This document shows, piece by piece, positions 8,170 to 14,227 of a stretch of 47,441 bases of DNA. This DNA is from an uncultured Verrucomicrobiota bacterium (GTDB lineage: Bacteria > Verrucomicrobiota > Kiritimatiellia > CAIQIC01 > Lenti-01): assembly GCA_937872095.1 (NCBI GenBank), contig CALMNW010000049.1, positions 1 through 47,441 on the forward strand. Reading direction: 5' to 3'. A program made the translations under genes and the position numbers. The notes beneath the pieces are model-generated. The model searched no databases, was not told the DNA's origin, and saw nothing but the letters and a program-made list of their open reading frames with translations. How positions within the stretch are numbered: the stretch's first letter is position 1; every line of letters begins with the position of its first letter.

Positions 8170-8185
8170 AATATATCCTCCTAAT

Positions 8186-8250
8186 GCTTAACGTCAGGGG
8201 TCAGGGGACCCGACACTTTGTGGAGGGTACCCTGGACCCCATTGTTGGAT
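8186..8250 (-). other. attC site 6
   Basis: The terminal 7-mers are GCTTAAC and GTTGGAT on the plus strand, with an internal stem GTCAGGGGACCC against GGGTACCCTGGAC. The GTTGGAT end complements the start of its own cassette at 9022-9028 (ATCCAAC). Confidence 0.88.
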
Positions 8251-8256
8251 GTCTCG

Positions 8257-9012
8257 TCATTCACTTGCCAGAGTATTGTTAAATCTAGTATGTGCATCGA
8301 TCAGCGGTTTCAAATCTTGCTTAGATGTTCCCGTCCGCCACATAGCCGTGTATGTAGCTACCGCTGCCCCCCACCCAGCCATTATGCAGGCATTTGTCCA
8401 TTCGCCCAACCCCACTCTGTACAGGGCGTCTGGGGAATCGTCTTTATGTCTTTGTCGAATTATTGTTTCTGGCCCAGAGTGTACAACCTGAGATGCTGAC
8501 TTGTATCCAGCATACAGATGCTCGTAACCATTCGTTTTCAATATTTGGCGGACATTTGGGGTGCCTTCCACCTTAATTTCGGGGTATTTATGAACTAAGT
8601 CGGTAAATATTGCATCTGTTTTGTCAAATGCCGCAGTCATATCCGCACCGAGACCGGGTGTGGTCTTTTCGAGAAATTCCCCTTGTTCTTCGTAAAACTT
8701 GCCAAGTTTCCGAAAAAATCCAATCCATCTGCCCTCACGCGCAAATGGCAACTCAGGTTGTCCTATCCAAACGGCTATAACTCCGGCTTCAAATGCCGAT
8801 CTAGCACAGCACAGGGCGGAGAGAGAAAAGTCAAAGTGCTTCTCTGATAGCGCGTGTACTGCCGCGGCATGAGAAACGGCAAGTTCCATAAACGCTATTA
8901 ATGCGATATCCGCCTGTGACCTGAATTGCCCACATTCCTTTCGGGACTCAATTTGATGGCGACATAAGCGCAGTAGTTGCCTTAGCCGTCGGGAATGCGT
9001 TAGGTGGTCCAT
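8257..9012 (-). CDS. Cassette-encoded helical protein, DUF5677-like
   Basis: The product has 251 residues from the ATG at 9012 (MDHLTHSRRL). A TTG at 9027 at the cassette start is the alternative. It is a soluble, mostly helical protein with Ala-rich helices (MELAVSHAAAVHALSEKH and SALCCARSAFEAGVIAVWIG), an RxxxE pattern (ARSAFE) and a later SQVVHSGPETIIRQ stretch. This combination resembles DUF5677-type proteins, which are common in accessory regions, but the match is by eye and weak. There is no signal peptide or membrane segment. It fills one cassette and stops seven bases before the attC core site. A HEPN-like toxin fold is conceivable, but no Rx4-6H motif is clear. Confidence 0.68.
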   Translation of the reverse strand: MDHLTHSRRLRQLLRLCRHQIESRKECGQFRSQADIALIAFMELAVSHAAAVHALSEKHFDFSLSALCCARSAFEAGVIAVWIGQPELPFAREGRWIGFFRKLGKFYEEQGEFLEKTTPGLGADMTAAFDKTDAIFTDLVHKYPEIKVEGTPNVRQILKTNGYEHLYAGYKSASQVVHSGPETIIRQRHKDDSPDALYRVGLGEWTNACIMAGWGAAVATYTAMWRTGTSKQDLKPLIDAHTRFNNTLASE

Positions 9013-9021
9013 TCTATTTAC

Positions 9022-9086
9022 ATCCAACGTCAGGGGTCAGGGGACCCGACACCTTGTGGAGGGTACCCTGGACCCGCTTGTTGGCT
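9022..9086 (-). other. attC site 5, read as coding by the cassette gene
   Basis: The terminal 7-mers are ATCCAAC and GTTGGCT on the plus strand, with an internal stem like that of site 6. The reading frame of the gene at 9030-9422 runs through almost the whole site and stops at a TGA inside the R' side. Confidence 0.88.
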
Positions 9087-9422
9087 GTCATTATAATTCT
9101 TCTGTCGAATGGCCTCAAGAATCTGGAGGGCTATGTAAAGCACGGCGCCATTGACACCCAATCCGAGTCCCACAGCGCCCCATATCCACCTATTAAGATT
9201 TCGTTTCTTCGCGTCAATAAACATCCATACTGTAATTAATATTTGAGGCAACATGCCTGCATAGGCATAGAGAAAGTACATCGCATCATAGTATGTTCGC
9301 TGAGATATAGGTGTGGACGAGAGTCTGGCTTTAGCTAACGCGATATACATCGGGGGCGAAGTCAGGCGCCCGATAGCCCAAGCCACAGCCAAGATAATTA
9401 ATAGTTTTTCGTATTTTTTCAT
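9030..9422 (-). CDS. Cassette-encoded small membrane protein with attC-encoded tail
   Basis: The product has 130 residues from the ATG at 9422 (MKKYEKLLIILAVAW), with GAAAGAAA upstream. Predicted membrane segments lie at about 5-20, 45-66 (DAMYFLYAYAGMLPQILITVW) and 78-100 (WIWGAVGLGLGVNGAVLYIA), with a KKRN loop between the last two. The last 17 residues (QQAGPGYPPQGVGSPDP) are encoded by the attC site, and the same tail ends the product of the cassette at 12706-13152. No family recognised. It is the only gene of its cassette. Confidence 0.75.
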   Translation of the reverse strand: MKKYEKLLIILAVAWAIGRLTSPPMYIALAKARLSSTPISQRTYYDAMYFLYAYAGMLPQILITVWMFIDAKKRNLNRWIWGAVGLGLGVNGAVLYIALQILEAIRQKNYNDSQQAGPGYPPQGVGSPDP

Positions 9423-9434
9423 GGTATTTCTTTC

Positions 9435-9498
9435 AGCCAACGTCAGCGTTCACCCTCGCGCCACTTGTGGCGCGTAGTGGTGCAACGCCTTGTTAGCC
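9435..9498 (-). other. attC site 4 (second attC subtype)
   Basis: The terminal 7-mers are AGCCAAC and GTTAGCC on the plus strand, with a central hairpin CTCGCGCCACTTGTGGCGCG. With site 3 it forms a second subtype (GTCAGCGTTC near one end, CAACGCCTTG near the other). It closes the methyltransferase/nuclease cassette. Confidence 0.88.
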
Positions 9499-9516
9499 CC
9501 TTTGTATTGTTCCGTA

Positions 9517-10683
9517 TTATCGATTGCCTTTGGACCTATTGTGGGTGATGCATAGCATCTCGCAGTTTTTGGCCGAACTTTTCCCGCCTTTGCTCCATGC
9601 CGTTACGTGGTCGGCGTCCATTTCGTCGAACTTATATATTCTGTTCTTGTTCGCGTCATGTCCAATCGCGCAATGCGGGCAGTTGGATTTACCCTTGCGC
9701 TCAGCAAATTGCGTCTGCTTGGTGTATGTGGCCCGCTTGACTGGAGTGTCGAAGACCCGGACCTCCAATAACCTCGTATCGATCGAGCCGCCCAGTAAAT
9801 ACTCAAACACCCCCTTGAGGTTAGTCACGCAGTCATCGGCGGCGAGCTTTATGACAGCCTCCGACATCGTTTTCGGATCGTAAGACTTGCCGTGATGCTC
9901 CTCGTAAAGTCTGCCCCATTCCAATCCTTTCATTTCTGGGAGAACGTCTGCGAATACGGTTGAAACCCAGTCGATCACGCTGTTGAAATAGTTCTTCAGT
10001 TCATTTATGTCATCCGAATAACGGTGAGCGTTCATGTAGCCGTCGATATCGCCCTTACTCACCCAGTCCAGCGCCCGTTCCAAAAACTCCTGCCGGTTCG
10101 CGCTACCTTTGATGTACGCGCTCCATTTCTGGATGTTCGCGTTTTGGCTGTTGCTGAACTCAGCCTTCGCAAGCGTCACGAACGGTCCGGAGTAAATTGC
10201 GTTCAAGAGTTCTTGGTAATTGAGTGGCACACCTGCAATGTTTATCGTCTCAAACCATTTTTTGATGTCGGTCTCAGTACCCTCGCACTCGTATATCAGC
10301 AGTTTTGAGTCCCGAATCCTGGCTTGCTGGTCGGCAGGCAGGCTGACGAAATTCTTAGGGTTGCCGTTGTCCATAATCGCAAACTTGTTCGTAATGAACC
10401 GACCGATACTAGTAATCCGTTGCTGGCCGTCCAGAACCTCAAACTTGTCTTTTGCGACTTTGTTGAAGTAGATCAGACCCAGCGGATACCCCTTAAGAAG
10501 CGAATGGATGACCGCTTGCTCTTTCTTTCCGCCGCCATCTGCATAGATGTAGTTACGCTGGTACTCCGGTTGTATTGTCAACTTACCACCTAGACCAAAC
10601 AGCCCTTTGCCCTCTAGTTGGTTATACACAAACCCCTCGCAGATATCAGCGATGGTGATGTCGGTTCTCAGAATAGTATTCAC
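9517..10683 (-). CDS. DUF262 (GmrSD/ParB-like) protein with C-terminal HNH nuclease, putative restriction enzyme
   Basis: The product has 388 residues. The GTG start at 10683 overlaps the TGA of the methyltransferase gene (GTGA), with GAGAGGAAGAA upstream. The N-terminal part has the DUF262 signature: PEYQRNYIY (about 39-47) and DGQQRITS (85-92), the nucleotide-binding/NTPase-type motif of GmrS-like proteins. The C-terminal 54 residues form a zinc-linked HNH nuclease: CPHC at 335-338, [12 protein letters not shown] with His359, Asn373 in KNCEMLC, and His381 in THNRSKGN. Known DUF262-HNH proteins include modification-dependent nucleases (GmrSD, SspE, BrxU). Here the coupled EcoRI-type methyltransferase suggests instead a nuclease blocked by host methylation; that is inference. 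Confidence 0.88.
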   Translation of the reverse strand: MNTILRTDITIADICEGFVYNQLEGKGLFGLGGKLTIQPEYQRNYIYADGGGKKEQAVIHSLLKGYPLGLIYFNKVAKDKFEVLDGQQRITSIGRFITNKFAIMDNGNPKNFVSLPADQQARIRDSKLLIYECEGTETDIKKWFETINIAGVPLNYQELLNAIYSGPFVTLAKAEFSNSQNANIQKWSAYIKGSANRQEFLERALDWVSKGDIDGYMNAHRYSDDINELKNYFNSVIDWVSTVFADVLPEMKGLEWGRLYEEHHGKSYDPKTMSEAVIKLAADDCVTNLKGVFEYLLGGSIDTRLLEVRVFDTPVKRATYTKQTQFAERKGKSNCPHCAIGHDANKNRIYKFDEMDADHVTAWSKGGKSSAKNCEMLCITHNRSKGNR

Positions 10684-11924
10684 TTCTTCCTCTCTTTAAC
10701 ATGACGGGCACTGCGGCGCTGGCGGATGAGAATGCGTTGGTAAAGGGCGATGTAGCACTTGCCGTCCACGGTGTAGTAAGTCTGGCCGACAGGTGGTTTC
10801 TTAACCATTATCGCCGGCTGGTCGTTAAGCTTTGTGACGATAGACTGTGTGCCGTCTTTACTATACTGAGTTTGGTTGGGAAAAGTCCGGGAAGCGGCAC
10901 CGAACCAAGTCTTGGTTATTCCCACAATCTCGAACTGATCGGGGTTGTACTTGTCGATGAAAGTGATCGGTACGCCCATGATGCCATCGTAGTCGCTGGG
11001 AATTTCTTTGTAAGTGCTCACCTCAATCGCGTCGTAGTTTTCGTAACGGTCATAAGCGGGTTTGCCCCTAAGGGTCTTGCTGAACTTTAAGTTCTCAGCC
11101 ATGGTCATGAGACTTAGGGGATGGTGGCGGCGTCCATGGTCAAGATTCGTGTACCAGCAGGATGACGCAACGCGGGCAATCTTTCTGCCCGTCTCTTGGT
11201 TTATATGGTGAAAGTGTTTCCAGTGGTCTGGCACCTCAAAAAACATCCCGACATTGAAATTGGTGCAGCCTAACCACACCTTATTCTCTTTGATAAGAGG
11301 AAAAATGTCTTTGTAGGTGATCGAATTAGTGTTTCCGATGATCAGGAACTTCTTTCCGTAATCCACTAGTTGGGCGACATACTGGCGGAACAAAGAAAAG
11401 GGTGGGTTGGTTACCACGATGTCCGCATTTTTCAAGAGTGCGATGCACTCGGAGCTGCGGAAATCGCCACCAGGATAATTGCCGTCTCCTTTCAAGGCAG
11501 TTCGTGCAGCCTTGTTTCGCTTGAGGAACAGTTGCACGTCTTCTATGTTCGCTGCGCCGTCTCCATCTTCGTCTTTCACATGGTCTATTATGACAGCGAG
11601 CGCCTTAGGTTTCTGGCGCTTGCCATTCCCCTCGTTATATTCCGGGAATAACGAGAGCTGGCCAGCGATTGGGGAACCGTCGTAACTGGTGGAGACTAGC
11701 CTTTTCAGGCCAAGATAGTTGAAGTTGGCCGCAAAGTACTTAAAGAAGTTGCTCTCAAAGGGATCGTCGCAGTTGCAATACACTACCTTATCGCGGAAGG
11801 TGTCAGGATCGAAATCCAGATAGGCCTCAACCTCCTTCTGAATGTCGATATATTGAGTGTAGAACTCGTCTTTCTTGGCCACTTTCGCGGCGGCAAGTCC
11901 GTGATTAAGCGAGTTTCTTGTCAT
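10680..11924 (-). CDS. EcoRI-family adenine-N6 DNA methyltransferase
   Basis: The product has 414 residues. The ATG at 11924 was chosen over the TTG at 11933 because AAGGGGA sits ten bases before it. The N-terminus has the family hallmark [20 protein letters not shown], followed by [17 protein letters not shown] (about 49-65), characteristic of EcoRI-type modification methylases. The catalytic motif [14 protein letters not shown] lies at about 168-179, with NPPF typical of N6-adenine methylation. It is longer than M.EcoRI (326 residues). It is the first gene of a two-gene cassette, and its stop overlaps the start of the DUF262-HNH gene. It presumably protects host DNA from that nuclease. The target sequence cannot be read from the protein. 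Confidence 0.9.
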   Translation of the reverse strand: MTRNSLNHGLAAAKVAKKDEFYTQYIDIQKEVEAYLDFDPDTFRDKVVYCNCDDPFESNFFKYFAANFNYLGLKRLVSTSYDGSPIAGQLSLFPEYNEGNGKRQKPKALAVIIDHVKDEDGDGAANIEDVQLFLKRNKAARTALKGDGNYPGGDFRSSECIALLKNADIVVTNPPFSLFRQYVAQLVDYGKKFLIIGNTNSITYKDIFPLIKENKVWLGCTNFNVGMFFEVPDHWKHFHHINQETGRKIARVASSCWYTNLDHGRRHHPLSLMTMAENLKFSKTLRGKPAYDRYENYDAIEVSTYKEIPSDYDGIMGVPITFIDKYNPDQFEIVGITKTWFGAASRTFPNQTQYSKDGTQSIVTKLNDQPAIMVKKPPVGQTYYTVDGKCYIALYQRILIRQRRSARHVKERKK

Positions 11925-11965
11925 TCTACGCAATCCCCTTCGAGCTGTATCATTTTATGTTCTCT

Positions 11966-12029
11966 GGCTAACGTCAGCGTTCTGGGGACTCGCCACTTGT
12001 GGCGAGTACCCAGCAACGCCTTGTTCTGT
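11966..12029 (-). other. attC site 3 (second attC subtype)
   Basis: The terminal 7-mers are GGCTAAC and GTTCTGT on the plus strand, with a central hairpin GGGGACTCGCCACTTGTGGC continuing GAGTACCC. It shares CAGCGTTC and CAACGCCTTG with site 4. It closes the lipoprotein cassette. Confidence 0.88.
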
Positions 12030-12034
12030 GCTCT

Positions 12035-12688
12035 TCATATTTCCGGTATTTGGGGGTTCCGAATAACCTGCTTGGCGCCAACGGCGTCCAGTAACTCGCC
12101 AACGGTCGAGTGTTGTTCATCGTCTATAACATTCAACAGTCCACTTTGGGGATCGTAGGCCATGCTGGCGCCTGTCGCCGAAAGCCTGGCCGGGAGTTTT
12201 GCCAGCATCTTGGCCCGATTCTTGGGTACTTTATAAGTTCTTCGCACGATAGCGGGATGATCCCTGACCAGTTCAGGGGGGCCGATGCTAATGCGGGGCT
12301 TGGGGGATGAAAAGGGACTCACATGGAAATCGAGATTGGGTGCGAGAGCGAGTTCAAGCGCAGCCTCTATCGGTATGGCAGAGGAACATTGTATAGAGGA
12401 ATTTCCCCAATCCGCCATAGCGGATGCGTTGGGCTCTTGGAAATATTCAGTCTTGGGTTTGTCACTAACGCGGCAGTCGCGCACGCAATAGCGAATATCC
12501 ATAGAAAGGGGGCCAGTGTTGTTCCTGGCAGTAGCGATGATCTGCGCTACTAAGTCGGGAATAGGGGTTGGTTGCGATACGGTCAACGGCCCCGCCGTAA
12601 TGCGGGCATTGTCCGTTCGGGTTGTCGCACAGCCCGATACTAGGAGTATGAGCGCGATGAATGTGGAATATGCGTTTATATGTTTCAT
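12035..12688 (-). CDS. Cassette-encoded lipoprotein
   Basis: The product has 217 residues. The ATG at 12688 gives a short lipoprotein signal (FIALILLVSGC, lipidated Cys20), so the protein should be membrane-anchored outside the cytoplasm. The mature part has paired cysteines (RYCVRDCRVSD) and a C-terminal part with TYKVPKNRAKMLAKLPARL and MAYDPQSGLLNVIDDEQHSTVGELLDAVGA. The end resembles a small secretin- or TonB-short-domain-like repeat (SGLLNVIDDEQ...VGELLDAVGA), but this is weak. It is the sole gene of its cassette and stops five bases before the attC core. I cannot assign a function. Confidence 0.75.
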   Translation of the reverse strand: MKHINAYSTFIALILLVSGCATTRTDNARITAGPLTVSQPTPIPDLVAQIIATARNNTGPLSMDIRYCVRDCRVSDKPKTEYFQEPNASAMADWGNSSIQCSSAIPIEAALELALAPNLDFHVSPFSSPKPRISIGPPELVRDHPAIVRRTYKVPKNRAKMLAKLPARLSATGASMAYDPQSGLLNVIDDEQHSTVGELLDAVGAKQVIRNPQIPEI

Positions 12689-12697
12689 GTTTTCATC

Positions 12698-12762
12698 ACA
12701 GAACGTCAGGGGTCAGGGGACCCGGCACCTTGTGACGGGTACCCTGGACCCCCTTGTTGGGC
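12698..12762 (-). other. attC site 2, read as coding by the cassette gene
   Basis: The terminal 7-mers are ACAGAAC and GTTGGGC on the plus strand, with stem GTCAGGGGACCCGGCACC against GTGACGGGTACCCTGGAC. The gene at 12706-13152 reads through it. Confidence 0.88.
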
Positions 12763-13152
12763 ATCATTTTCTTTGAGTTTCCGATATTCCTGCCAAAACC
12801 ATTTCTTGTAACCTTGATATGCCTTTGAGACATCCCGAGGAGTCACATCCTCATCTGGGTCCGCATTGCCGGCGATTCGCGATAGTTCGGCTGTAGTATT
12901 GTCCCATGTCTTCATCGTGGTTATGGCAGACATTCGTTTTCGTAGTTCAACACCCGCATTTGTCAGGCAGTATTTCTTTCCCTCTTTGCGCACAAGCCCG
13001 TTGTGTTTCAACCAGCCGAGGCTAGTCTGGAGTTCCTTCTGAGATGGTATGGCGTGATTGATACCATCGGCCATAGCGATAATGTCTTGTAGCGAGCAAG
13101 GGGCATCGTCTACGGAGAGAAATATCCAGGCATATATCTGCGGATCATTCAT
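12706..13152 (-). CDS. Cassette-encoded winged-helix-like protein with attC-encoded tail
   Basis: The product has 148 residues from the ATG at 13152 (MNDPQIYAWIF). An ATG at 13173 within the attC site would add seven residues. The first 85 residues look like a small winged-helix domain (CSLQDIIAMADGINHAIPS, LQTSLGWLKHNGLVRKEGKK, YCLTNAGVELRKRM), as in DNA-binding regulators. A helical segment with GYKKWFWQEYRKLKE follows. The last 17 residues (QQGGPGYPSQGAGSPDP) are encoded by the attC site and match the tail of the cassette protein at 9030-9422. There is no clear ribosome binding site. A regulatory role is possible but unproven. Confidence 0.7.
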   Translation of the reverse strand: MNDPQIYAWIFLSVDDAPCSLQDIIAMADGINHAIPSQKELQTSLGWLKHNGLVRKEGKKYCLTNAGVELRKRMSAITTMKTWDNTTAELSRIAGNADPDEDVTPRDVSKAYQGYKKWFWQEYRKLKENDAQQGGPGYPSQGAGSPDP

Positions 13153-13161
13153 ATCTATATT

Positions 13162-13226
13162 GCCCAACGTCACGGGTCAGGGGACCCGACACCTTGTGGA
13201 GGGTACCCTGCACCCGCTTGTTCTGC
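13162..13226 (-). other. attC site 1 (closest to promoter)
   Basis: The terminal 7-mers are GCCCAAC and GTTCTGC on the plus strand, with the common stem (GGGTCAGGGGACCC against GGAGGGTACCCTGCACCC). The GTTCTGC end complements the array start GCAGAAC at 13651-13657, identifying the first cassette. Confidence 0.88.
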
Positions 13227-13247
13227 TCTTAATCATAAAGTGTAATA

Positions 13248-13637
13248 TCAGTGTCTGACAGCATCGATTGCAGGGCAGCATCCAATAATGGTCAAAATAA
13301 GAATGACAATGAACACAATGGATATGCTGCGAAGCCAAGTCACCGAAAGCTTCTGCCCTCGGAATAACAGCAGCCCGCAAAGTGTCCAAAAGATAATATG
13401 AAATACAATTGCAAAAGCAATTGCAGGCGCACCATATAGATAGCGCAGGCCCAATACATGCTGTAACCCCAAATGTGCGCCAGGAATCATGACCCACGGG
13501 AATGCGAGAGCCATAGGTACCCAGACGAGTAAAGCAGGTAGCACATATGTAACGGCCAGTAAGACGATCCAAAACCAGCGGCTGCGAAATAGTTTGTCGA
13601 CATCTGAATAATTATCAGGAGATTGCTGAATATTCAT
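13248..13637 (-). CDS. Cassette-encoded four-TM membrane protein
   Basis: The product has 129 residues. The ATG at 13637 is preceded by TAGGAA six bases upstream. After a short polar start (MNIQQSPDNYSDVDKLF) four hydrophobic segments follow: about 20-45 (FWIVLLAVTYVLPALLVWVP), 45-57, 68-95 (GAPAIAFAIVFHIIFWTLCG) and 103-122 (ISIVFIVILILTIIG). No catalytic or binding motif is evident and I recognise no family. It is the first cassette of the array and lies 84 bases downstream of a consensus-like promoter, so it should be the best expressed cassette gene. Confidence 0.74.
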   Translation of the reverse strand: MNIQQSPDNYSDVDKLFRSRWFWIVLLAVTYVLPALLVWVPMALAFPWVMIPGAHLGLQHVLGLRYLYGAPAIAFAIVFHIIFWTLCGLLLFRGQKLSVTWLRSISIVFIVILILTIIGCCPAIDAVRH

Positions 13638-13720
13638 ATTATTCCTATAAGCAGAACAGTTTTATTCTACCGGCTTCAAGTCGGCTTTACGTGGCGGGGT
13701 GAATTCTCCTGAGTGGCTAA

Positions 13721-13749
13721 AGAATAGCGGAAATGCGGTGGCGGGTCAA
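13721..13749 (-). promoter_or_regulatory. Sigma70-like promoter reading into the cassette array (Pc-like)
   Basis: On the minus strand TTGACC (13749-13744) and TATTCT (13726-13721) are separated by 17 bases, followed by TTTAGCCA. It lies about 65 bases upstream of the first recombination point (13657) and points into the array, where an integron cassette promoter belongs. The promoter at 15576-15604 has the same two hexamers, the same spacing, and similar flanking bases. Confidence 0.62.
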
Positions 13750-14227
13750 CGGTGCAAGGGGCTGCGGGTTCGGGGAATAGGGCGCGGTCAGGCGGGACGG
13801 CAACGCGCGCGAGATCGGCTTTACGTCGGTTAGGGGGCGCCACGTAATGCCGATCTCGCAGAAAGGGCCTCACGTGAGGCGTTTTTCGGTCGAAAATGGC
13901 TCGCAGCGGGGCCGGAGGGGTGCCGAGGTCCGAAGTCGGAGGTCCGAGCTCGGTGGTGTAGGCCGGGGTTGCAGCCCCGGCGGGATTCCGGTCGGAACAG
14001 CCCGCCGCCCGTCCCGCCATGGCGGGATAAACGCAAAAGCTGCCTACAACCGATCCGAAGGCTAAAAATCCGTCAAAACGGGTCGAAAACGGCATTTTGA
14101 GGCGTTCTGAGGACCCTGGAGGGCCAGAAAAGGCAGGTTTTCAGCAGGAAAACAGGAATAGGCAAGAAAACAGGAGCATTGCGCAAAACATGGAACGAAT
14201 ATCGGTTCATCGATGGGATGCGCCGCG
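13750..14227. other. Intergenic region without a gene; several hairpins
   Basis: These 478 bases hold no convincing gene. They contain the near-perfect inverted repeat at 13809-13859, a duplicated GAGGTCCGA motif (13924-13948), a hairpin GCCGGGGTTGCAGCCCCGGC (13962-13981) and a perfect 14-base palindrome CCCGCCATGGCGGG (14013-14026). No integrase remnant is visible in any frame. Confidence 0.55.
13809..13859. repeat. 51-base near-perfect inverted repeat
   Basis: The arms are GCGAGATCGGC (13809-13819) and GCCGATCTCGC (13849-13859). A single T:T mismatch follows, then TTACGT (13821-13826) pairs with ACGTAA (13842-13847), leaving a 15-base loop. No T-run follows, so it is not a standard terminator. 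A partial relative, TCGGCTTTACGTGGCGG, lies at 13681-13697. Confidence 0.7.

Larger units (their letters stand above)
7247..13657 (-). mobile_element. Integron gene-cassette array (seven attC sites, no integrase in window)
   Basis: Seven elements of 64-65 bases recur at gene boundaries. Each is bounded by RYYYAAC-like and GTTRRRY-like 7-mers and has an internal imperfect hairpin. On the minus strand they read R'' AACAAG... and ...ACGTT R', the usual attC polarity, so attC and genes share one orientation, as in normal cassettes. Six of the seven cassettes have a terminal R'' exactly complementary to the 7-mer at their own start (for example GTTCTGC with GCAGAAC for the first, GTTAGCC with GGCTAAC for the fourth). 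That is expected if each was inserted as a circle by site-specific recombination. Coding GC is visibly lower than in flanking genes. The array begins at 13657/13656 behind a sigma70-like promoter. No intI gene lies within 10 kb on either side in the window. Confidence 0.9.

Noticed and set aside
9517-11924. Phosphorothioation-linked (Ssp/Dnd) or BREX system because of the DUF262-HNH protein
   Set aside because: No dndB-E, sspA-D, pglZ or brx genes are near. The only partner is an EcoRI-family methyltransferase in the same cassette.
7247-13226. CRISPR array
   Set aside because: The repeats are about 65 bases and separated by 0.4-2.5 kb of coding DNA, with hairpin and core sites of attC. No cas genes and no short regular spacers.
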